Shown piece by piece: positions 57,260 through 64,000 of a stretch of 64,000 nt of DNA (its first letter is position 1; each line of letters starts with the position of its first letter). The notes beneath the pieces are model-generated. The model did not search any database. It saw nothing but the letters and a program-made list of their open reading frames with translations, and was not told the DNA's origin. The DNA is from Chara braunii (taxonomy: Eukaryota; Streptophyta; Charophyceae; Charales; Characeae): the NCBI GenBank assembly GCA_003427395.1, contig BFEA01000495.1:1061635-1125634 (forward strand). Reading direction: 5' to 3'. The translations under genes were made by a program, and so were the position numbers.

Positions 57260-57312
57260 GACTGTCGAGGTTCAGCCTCATGATGAGTCGGTGAGACTCC
57301 GACGAAAGAGTC
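57260..57312 (+). ncRNA. Hammerhead ribozyme motif 2, L2 5' LTR
   Basis: Stem III GACTG with GAGTC (one mismatch), triplet GTC, stem I GAGG/CCTC, core ATGATGA (C3 to A), stem II GTCGG/CCGAC, GAAA intact. The defects differ from those of the 3' LTR copy. Confidence 0.82.
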
Positions 57313-57578
57313 TGCCACAGTCGTGCCTTTCACTTTGCCTGTTTGTTTAAAACGAACAGGCACATATAAAAAAAAAAAAAAAAAAAGGGACAAACAAGAA
57401 AAATAAAATCTTAAGCAAATCTTCAAAACAAATTTAAGAAAAAATAAAACAACAAAAAAGCAAAACGAACTTACCTATGAAAAGACTGCCCGTGAAAGCA
57501 GGAGTCAGCGAAAGCCTCTGGGGACTTCAAGTCCCCTCAGTTCCAGTTGCGCCACATGGCGCTGTGTTGTAGTTAGTG

Positions 57579-57695
57579 TTTTTTTTTTTTTTTTTTTTTT
57601 CCCTTGTTTGTCTAGCCAACGGTCACGTCGGGGTCATAGTAACCCCACAAACTATTGAAATACAGATCCAGGTTCGATCGCTGATGGGACCAAAA
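57579..57695 (+). repeat. Poly-T and tRNA-like B-box segment, L2 5' LTR
   Basis: Same as 51013-51140, with GGTTCGATCGC in place of GGTTCGATCCC. Confidence 0.4.
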
Positions 57696-58380
57696 AAAAT
57701 TTGGATCTTTTTTCGGTTTATGCGTATCATCCTTGCACAGAATCATGCAGCTCCGCGCGATTGTTTTCAGCCGCGCGATCTTACTGATCGCACGACCGAA
57801 AACGGTCGCGCCAAAAGGCTGGGCTGCTCCAAAAAGAGCTAGCCCGATAGTTGTAGCTTCTCAGATTCGATCCCGGCGTCCGCCGAGTTACAGTCTGGCC
57901 CCTTCCGGCGCCTAGCAGACTGTGCCTGCTAAGCCTACTTGCTGCCGTGGTTGGCAGGCGGGTTCGGCAACCGACAGCCTCACTGGCTGCTCTACCCAGT
58001 CGGCCCCAACGCCATCGCCCCTGATCCCTGACGCAGACCCCATAGACCCTAAAAGCTCCCTGCTCCTACACACTGCGTCCCAACCTTGTCGGGGCGACCC
58101 CTTTTTGGCCCGCTTAGGCCCTATATAAGTAGGATAAGTTTAATTTTAAGGTTTTCACGTTCGCACATTCCTTTGCGGTCTCAACAAAGCGAAGCACGTC
58201 CGGTTATCGCCACTACTCTCGAATGCCGCAAACGTCCAGACTAGGGTTCTAAAAAGTTTTTGTTTCTCCGTCGTAGGTCAGGTTTGAATAAACTTATGGC
58301 AGATAACCCATCTCATCAAGTTATGAAGCCCGAATAACCATTTACTAAGTCGAACATCGTCCGACATTTGAAAGCACCGG

Positions 58381-58413
58381 GCAGATACTCTTGTCAGGGT
58401 TTCTGCCCCGACA
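58381..58413 (-). repeat. Sense-5' terminal hairpin of the L2 5' LTR
   Basis: TGTCG then GGGCAGA and TCTGCCC (7 perfect pairs) around ACCCT/AGAGT. Confidence 0.75.
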
Positions 58414-58417
58414 ACGT

Positions 58418-59446
58418 GAATCATAAATGCTTCGAAGAGGGACATGTATTCAGCTCTGGGAGAGAGCGAGTGAACCATGATGGCACAACATTGAGCAACT
58501 GTAAAGTAAGGGTGTGTAACTCAGCGACTGCAAGAAGAGTAAGTGATGCCATCTCTAAACCACTGGCAACGATGGCGAGTCTGACCACGTTGGGCGCGAA
58601 CAATGATCGTGATTTGGGAGAATTCCGGCCTACATGAGACGCAACAGAAGCTTGAAGGGAAGGGGCGGGGGCAGACATCGAGGAGGAAGACGGACCGTGA
58701 ACCTGTCGAAATGCTAAGAGAGGAGAAGAGTGGTCTGGCGTTTGGTTCGTGAAGTGCCCCATAATTTGCTTGTGCACAGAGCAAGGGATGCAGTTGGGCG
58801 AGGTGAACTGAAGCATTCTCAGACGAGCTCCTCGATCCTCTGCAGTGGTATGCCTCTCCTCCTCTTAGTGCGATCATCTGAAGTTGTAATCACTTTAAAC
58901 AGAGGTAAGTAGAGTCGAGATGGGCAAGACCTGGCCTTAAGCTATAAACGAAAAGGTATTTGCTTCAATCTTACCCGTTCCTTGATTTAAGTGAGGACAG
59001 AAACATGGACTTTCAGATTCGCGAACTGCACGACGATTGACTCTTGTTAGTATTTCGTACGGACACGAAGGAAACAAGACCTTTCATAAGATCTCTGAGG
59101 ATTTCACTAGACTATATTTGATAAAGCACGTGATGACGCATTTCGTCTGTAGTTATAAATTCATCTCACTCATAGCCTGAAACTCAGGAGAGACATTAGT
59201 AAAAGAAAAAGAAGAGGGGAGATAAGGGAGATGGACAAGGGAAACAGTCGGTTTGTGTGACTAAGATCATCTCCGACTCACAGATTAGTTATCCATTGAC
59301 TCTGCACACATCGAACATTGGGAGAACTATTGTGATCTCAATAGCCTGGAATGTAAGGGTCAAACCCCGTACATGAAGTTGTTCGAGGTTATTCCAAGGA
59401 GAGAGAAGGTTAACAACAGTCCTATTTTTCACCACCACTTCAGGAC
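58418..59446. other. Intergenic stretch right of L2
   Basis: A minus-strand 131-aa frame (58421-58816) and an overlapping one in another phase (58521-58877) are serine/proline/arginine-rich, and I do not trust them as genes. No domain is recognised. Nothing else was seen up to the foldback at 59447. Confidence 0.4.
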
Positions 59447-59625
59447 ACCCTTCACCACTTTAGGATGCAGCCTGCCTAAACAGGTGGTTTTCAGGGTCTT
59501 TGGACCTTTCACCACTTCAGGCCCATTCAGGTCTGAAAATCCTAAATGGTCCTGAAGTGGTGAAAGCTCTGAAGACCTTGAAAACCACCTGTTTAGGCAG
59601 GCTGCATCCTCAAGTGGTGAAGGGT
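59447..59625. repeat. Foldback repeat, 75-bp arms
   Basis: 59447-59521 and 59551-59625 are inverted copies with about six mismatches and a 29-base loop. They include GCAGCCTGCCTAAACAGGTG and its complement, and each arm ends with CACCACTTCAGG. Confidence 0.9.
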
Positions 59626-59830
59626 GGTTTTCATGGTCTTCGGACCTTTCACCACTTCAGGACTTTTCAGGATTTTCAGACTGCTTAAAACTCTCACTTG
59701 ACCATTTCAGGACACCCTTCACCACTTCAGGATGAAACATGCCTAAACAGGTGGTGTTCAGGGTCTTCGGACCTTTCACCACTTCAGGACCATTCAGGAT
59801 TTTCAGACTGCCCAAAACTCCCACTTCAGA
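59626..59830. repeat. Further copies of the foldback unit
   Basis: TTCACCACTTCAGGA recurs at about 59648, 59714 and 59777. The stretch 59705-59790 is a third, direct copy of the left arm. The end of the window (63862-64000) carries related CTGAA/TTCAGG palindromes. Confidence 0.8.
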
Positions 59831-60730
59831 ATTTTCATTCCTGAATTTCCAGTTACCCGATAACCACTTGTGTCCAGGGAAAGGGCAAACTCAAAAAGTC
59901 TTTTAGGACTTGAGCAGGAAAGTAATGACTATCTACTTAGCAATTTGAACTATGACACACTGTGAGACGTTGCTCTGTAAAAGTTGAGTGTATGCAGTTT
60001 TAACTCGTGTTGAATCTGTTGATTGCCTTGTATGTCTGAAGAGTTTACTTTTGTTCCCCCATCCTTCTACCCCATTAAAGTTCATTTAATATTTCTTGTG
60101 CATCGAGTATTCTCTTTATAGAATCGCATTTCATTTTTTTCCTCGAACAAATTCTTACTGGTCGAGATATAAGTGCGAACAGAAACAGAGATAACAACAG
60201 ATCAGGGGAAAACTACCTTGAGAGGGAGAGAGGAGGGACAGTGACGCGAACAGACAGGGGCAGAGACGGACAGTGGGAGACGAGGGAGCAAAAGGCACGA
60301 TTGGTGTGCGGTGGGAACGGTTGCTATGAATCCAAATACTGTGTCAAACTTACACCCTTAGGAAAACCGACTCTTCACATTAAGAGAATACATCGAATTA
60401 TTACCGTTCTTCAGATTCACGAATATCTGACATCTACTCGCTAAGATCTGTTGAAACAGAAGTGCACTCTTTTCTGGAAATGACTAGGATTGCGTGGCTA
60501 CCTCCTTTTGAAGGTGTCTAAAATGTCTTCTCCGGTTTGAACTCATTTATGATCATGCTCGGAAGTGATTGATAACAGTCATTCCCCTGCAGAACTAAGA
60601 ACTGGCTGATGATACCCAATTGTGAGACTTCGTCTAATCTTCCAATCATCAGAACCGATTCATATGTTTTATCTCATTAAAAAAAATCATATTTCTTCGG
60701 GGTACCGTCAAGAAAGCATAAGGATCAGGC

Positions 60731-60741
60731 AAGGAAGGGGG
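60731..60741 (+). promoter_or_regulatory. Polypurine tract beside a small LTR
   Basis: AAGGAAGGGGG lies immediately before TGTGACAG, the classical position of a plus-strand primer upstream of a 3' LTR. Confidence 0.5.
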
Positions 60742-60871
60742 TGTGACAGATACTGCGAACACCTATACCCTGCTGGCTGCTGAGGACCTCGGAAGCGAGC
60801 ACAGCGAGTGACAGGCGTTGTTGCCCTTGGCTTCAGCGGACAGTAGGCGCCCCTCCCCGAGTTTCCTCACA
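60742..60871 (+). mobile_element. 130-bp LTR between a PPT and a PBS (TRIM-like)
   Basis: TGTGA...TCACA termini. A polypurine run lies directly on the left, and TGGCGCCGTTGCACGGGA (60876-60893) lies four bases to the right. Having both signals around one LTR is the signature of tandem copies sharing an LTR. I could not find a second LTR copy in the window, so the element's extent is unknown. Confidence 0.5.
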
Positions 60872-60875
60872 ACTT

Positions 60876-60893
60876 TGGCGCCGTTGCACGGGA
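60876..60893 (+). promoter_or_regulatory. Primer-binding site (tRNA-Asp type)
   Basis: TGGCGCCGTTGCACGGGA differs from the plant gypsy consensus at two positions. Confidence 0.75.
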
Positions 60894-61640
60894 GGGTACT
60901 GCACCCCCAAGGCCACGGCCTTCCCCTATCAAATGGGGGTGCACAGGTTAATTAGACAAGGGTTAATTTACTGGATTGATTAGTCTTTCTTGATCAGTTT
61001 CTAATTTTGGTGATTGTTTTGTTCAGTTTTTTTGAAATATATCCCGATCCGCGCATTTTTGCGCGGAATGCGCTGGGGTGAAAGTTTGTCCTCTCGACGA
61101 GGTGAACATTTTGAGACTATTTTAGGAAAAATCTGACGGCTAAATTTTTAATTTTTTTTTTTTTTTTTGCTTTAATTAATTGGAAATTTCCCATTTTCTT
61201 TTTTTTATTTTTTACGGAAAAGAAAAGAAAATTGAAGGAAAATTGTACTTTCTTTGTATTTTTTTTATAAATTAAAAAGAGAAAAATAAAAAAAAAGTAA
61301 TCCAATAAATTTTGTTTTTGAATCTTAAAGGACCCCTAAGAAAATTCCCAGGGCTGTTCGGGGTTGGAGATGAGAGTGCGGTCGTGCGTAAGATCCTAAA
61401 ACCGTAATTGAGAAAACCCTAAAAAACCCTAATTAGGCCAAACCCTAATTAGGGCTTTAGGGAACGAGAGCAACCCCTAATATTGTATTAAAATTAGAAT
61501 CTAGAAGAGGCTCACAAACATCTCCAATTTTGTGTTTTTTTAACATTTTTATTTATTTTCTTGATTAAAAAAAGTGAAAAAAATATTTAAAAATTAATTG
61601 AAAATAGTAATTTTCAAATTCTAATTGTTTAAGTTGCTGC
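60894..61640. other. AT-rich non-coding stretch
   Basis: Possible leader of the small-LTR element, followed by A/T-rich sequence with long homopolymers. At 61415-61460 several CCCTAA/TTAGGG motifs occur, including the palindrome CCCTAATTAGGG (61443-61454). They are not a regular telomeric array. No gene is seen. Confidence 0.5.
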
Positions 61641-61958
61641 GCGGTGTCTTTTTGGAAACGGATCGAGGGACAATTGTTCCGAACCCCATCCCCGCGGGGG
61701 GAAGGCGGAGCGCTGTCGAAAAGTTTTGGTAAATTTTGGACAATATTAATTATAAAAATTAATTAAAAAATAATAATTAAAAGAAATTCATTAAAGATAA
61801 GACTTTATATTTTCCTTTCTCAATTGTGACATTTTCGGCGGCCTCGATTAAGGAACGCTAGTTCCGCTCCCTATCCCAACGGGGGGAGAAAAATTGTTGC
61901 CAAAATTTTACAAAAAAAATATTTTAAATTGAATATTCCTTGTTAATTAATAAAAATC

Positions 61959-62466
61959 CTAGGTTACCAATGGTCCGGAGACCGGACGTCTCCACCGGAC
62001 GTCTCCCCACCCCGTCGTCTGGATTTCCGGACGACGTCTTTTTGGCACAAAAAAAATAAAAATAAAAAAAAATAAAATAAATTGACAGTGTTGCGCATGG
62101 CCTAGAGACCCCCCACAAAAAAATTCAGATTTTTCTGAGCATTTGCTGATAGAGTGGTATTTGGGGGGGGAGGGGGGGGTAGAAGGGGTTTTGGTGGGGA
62201 TAGGAGGGGTATAGATGGGGAATGAATCTTTAAAGATTTTTATTATTTATTCTACTGGCCCAAATAATCCAAAAATTTGGTGGCATAACCTAATGCAAGG
62301 TGGAAGCCACATGATTGTTTTCAAAAAAAAAATAAAAAAAAATGTTTTTTTTTTTTTTTTTGCGCTAGGTTTGGACATGCCCTGTCCGGTCCGACGTCCG
62401 ACCAGACGTCCAGTCGGACATCCCGGACGGTCAAGGGGGTCCCGGACGTCCAGCCCGGTAACCTAG
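61959..62466. mobile_element. MITE-like element (508 bp)
   Basis: Perfect 10-bp terminal inverted repeats CTAGGTTACC/GGTAACCTAG lie between TAAAAATC (61951-61958) and TAAAAATT (62467-62474), an 8-bp duplication with one mismatch as in hAT elements. Subterminal GGACGTC and CCGGAC repeats cluster at both ends. It has no transposase and carries a G-rich run (62161-62215). Confidence 0.75.
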
Positions 62467-62570
62467 TAAAAATTTGTTTTCACCCCTAAAAAGCCTCGAA
62501 CTTGGCAAGCATATATATACATGGGGTTTTAATATAACTAAATTAAGAAAGAGAATTTTTTCCTATTGGA

Positions 62571-62725
62571 TTTTTTTTTTTAATTAAAAAAAAAAAAATC
62601 CAAGAGAATCCCCTAGAGGACAAAATGGGAAGCCAGCAACAGTGGGATTTTTTTTTTTAATTAAAAAAAAAAAAATCCAAGAGAATCCCCTAGAGGACAA
62701 AATGGGAAGCCAGCAACAGTGATCT
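62571..62725. repeat. 76-bp tandem duplication with a T/A palindrome
   Basis: Two near-identical units each start with a T-run, AATT, A-run palindrome followed by TCCAAGAGAATCCCCTAGAG. The T/A arms would form a hairpin or cruciform. Confidence 0.9.
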
Positions 62726-63425
62726 GTGTTCAGGGAGGCTGATTGGTCTATTCCCGAAGACAGAGGCAAGTGAAGGGAATTTTCGGTGACTAAAATTATT
62801 TATTTTGTATTTATTTGAAAAAAAATAAAAATAAATCTTAAACGAGGGTTGAAAAGAAGAATGCGCTCACCCCGCTACTTGTAAGGGGTTGACTCACATT
62901 TCCCTATGCGATGAATGCGGGGCAGTGAATTCATCTTGGGCGTAAGAATTTTTTGCAGAATTAAAACAATGTAAATCTCCTAAAAATAAGAAAAAGGGGT
63001 TAAAATTTGGTAGTCAACCACAAGTGATTCTCGTTTAAGGTTTTGGACCAGGTCGTAGCGTCGGTTGACCTGACGCTTGGAGATGCTGTAGGCTGGATTC
63101 CCTCGAATTGTGCACGCGCTTTATATTCAAGGAAACTTGAATATATCGCTTATTAGCCCAATTTGAGTATGGTATTCCGCGTCTCAGGTATCTAGACGAC
63201 TCTACAGCATATGTGAGACTTAGGTAGGCGGCGATTATTCAGGGAGGACCTCCCGCACCCCATCCCAACAGGGAGAGGCGGAGCGCTGCCAATTTTTTTT
63301 TCCACAATTTGAGACTTTTTGTTTTTCTTACTCCTTCCTCCGACCCATTTGTTTCTTCTTTGCGCCGTAATACTCCTTATTTTGCCTTCACGCCACCGCC
63401 TCTGATTTCTGTAGTGCCGATTGGA

Positions 63426-63790
63426 TGTGGCAGCCCGAGGACATTGAGGTGTACGAGGTCGACCATGCCTGAGAGATAGAACCCCCAAAGCTCATAGAGG
63501 GGGACTTGGTAGAGTTGATACTCCTTACACGACCCACTGATTGGCACGACGGGAAGTCCCGTTGGAGATCTGTCCTCTTGTGCTTTGATGCTTGGCTGTG
63601 GACATATAGAGAACACCCGAGGGGAGAATGGGGAGTTCTGACGGCCGGACTAGTAAGAGTCTACTTGTACCTGGGGAAGAGGCACAAGTGGTTATCACAT
63701 AGATGGATATTCACAGATGAAATTTTGAAAGTGGGAAAAATTAAGTGGTTTTTAGGGTTTGAATTCATGTTTGTACGTGATGAATTATAG
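63426..63790 (+). pseudogene. Unrecognised coding fragment
   Basis: A frame from ATG at 63426 (MWQPEDIEVYEVDHA) has one TGA (63471-63473) and then continues PPKLIEGDLVELILLTRPTD through WRSVLLCFDAWLW to a stop at 63790. A pyrimidine-rich TTTCTGTAG acceptor lies just upstream (63409-63417). The composition is that of a real protein. The family is unknown; it could be a transposon or host exon. Confidence 0.45.
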
Positions 63791-63861
63791 CTTGCAATTG
63801 TGAAAGGTTGGGGTGCAAGATGTTGTTCATGGTGAATTCATTTTTTTTTATTTTTTTTTTC

Positions 63862-64000
63862 CGTGAACCATCCTGANGGGGTTGATNCCCTGAAGGTCTG
63901 AAAGCACCCCCCCCAACACTGAGGATCCTGAACGATCCTGAAGAGATGAATGTCGTTCAGGGCATTCACCCTTTCAGGATTGTTCATAGACTTCATGATG
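63862..64000. repeat. CTGAA/TTCAGG palindromic sequence at the window edge
   Basis: CTGAACG (63929) pairs with CGTTCAG (63955), with further CCTGAA and TTCAGG motifs around. It resembles the foldback family at 59447-59830. Two single N (63877, 63887) show low assembly quality here. Confidence 0.55.

Larger units (their letters stand above)
46910..58413 (-). mobile_element. L2: non-autonomous element with about 5-kb LTRs (LARD-like)
   Basis: Two direct repeats of about 5 kb bound 1749 bp of non-coding DNA. The ends are TGTCG...CGACA on both LTRs. A primer-binding site, TGGCGCCGTTGCCGAAGA on the minus strand, sits 2 bp inside the 5' LTR (53666-53683), and a purine-rich AATGGGGTCC region sits next to the 3' LTR. 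The flanks are ACGA (46906-46909) and ACGT (58414-58417), a 3-of-4 match. It encodes no gag or pol, so it would depend on a relative such as T1. Confidence 0.88.
53686..58413 (-). mobile_element. L2 5' LTR (4728 bp)
   Basis: Direct repeat of 46910-51936 with the same order of blocks. Differences include an extra ATTCTCATTACTC stretch near 54978, loss of the AT-rich segment corresponding to 49820-50020, and loss of about 60 bp around 57895. Many point differences suggest an old insertion. Confidence 0.9.
61640..63310 (+). repeat. Three-copy structured motif H6
   Basis: Copies at 61667-61730, 61852-61910 and 63242-63300. Each begins with a different palindrome: GGGACAATTGTTCC, GGAACGCTAGTTCC or GGGAGGACCTCCC. 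Each continues with a C-rich/G-rich hairpin of the form CCCCATCCC..GGGG. Copies 1 and 3 then have GGCGGAGCGCTG(T/C)C. The box is that of the LTR arrays. Confidence 0.75.

Noticed and set aside
61415-61460. Interstitial telomere array
   Set aside because: Only a few irregular CCCTAA/TTAGGG words; not a tandem array.

Overview
The window is gene-poor, repeat-dominated nuclear DNA of a eukaryote. The retrotransposon coding regions, and primer-binding sites matching the plant tRNA-Asp type (TGGCGCCGTTGCC...), point to a streptophyte (green plant or charophyte alga). The lysine/glutamate-rich gag and pol style reminds me of Chara. That is an impression from memory, not a database result. No complete intact host gene is visible.

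Layout. (1) 1-745 is the 3' internal end of a plus-strand LTR retrotransposon (L1), and 746-31991 is its 3' LTR of about 7.4 kb. (2) That LTR is split by a nested minus-strand Ty3/gypsy element (T1, 5542-29395). T1 is bounded by TG...CA ends and a 4-bp ACGT duplication. It has a 3' LTR of 10.1 kb, a decayed PR-RT-RNase H-IN region, a gag-like region placed after the integrase, a foreign stretch, and a truncated 5' LTR containing a 320-base gap. (3) 31992-36349 and 43817-46909 are older low-copy sequence with fragments of an unrecognised minus-strand gene. The gene is interrupted by a 7.47-kb solo LTR (36350-43816, duplication CCGT) related to the L1 LTR but inverted. (4) 46910-58413 is a non-autonomous minus-strand element (L2): two LTRs of 5.03 and 4.73 kb around only 1.75 kb of non-coding DNA, with a clear tRNA-Asp primer-binding site. 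(5) 58414-64000 holds a foldback repeat, a PPT-LTR-PBS junction of a small-LTR element, a MITE, structured repeats and a short broken coding region.

The most unusual content lies inside the giant LTRs. They carry arrays of short hairpins whose loops are conserved while the stems change on both sides, so pairing is kept (4636-5362, 38737-39356, 7060-8700, 29440-30250, 48960-49260 and others). They also carry a recurrent sense-oriented box (GCGCTGCCGAAATTT) next to these hairpins, and a hairpin at the very start of each LTR. The L2 LTRs additionally hold tandem type III hammerhead ribozyme motifs, four in total.

All LTR boundaries, target duplications and stem pairings were read by eye. Family membership and percent identities were not computed.
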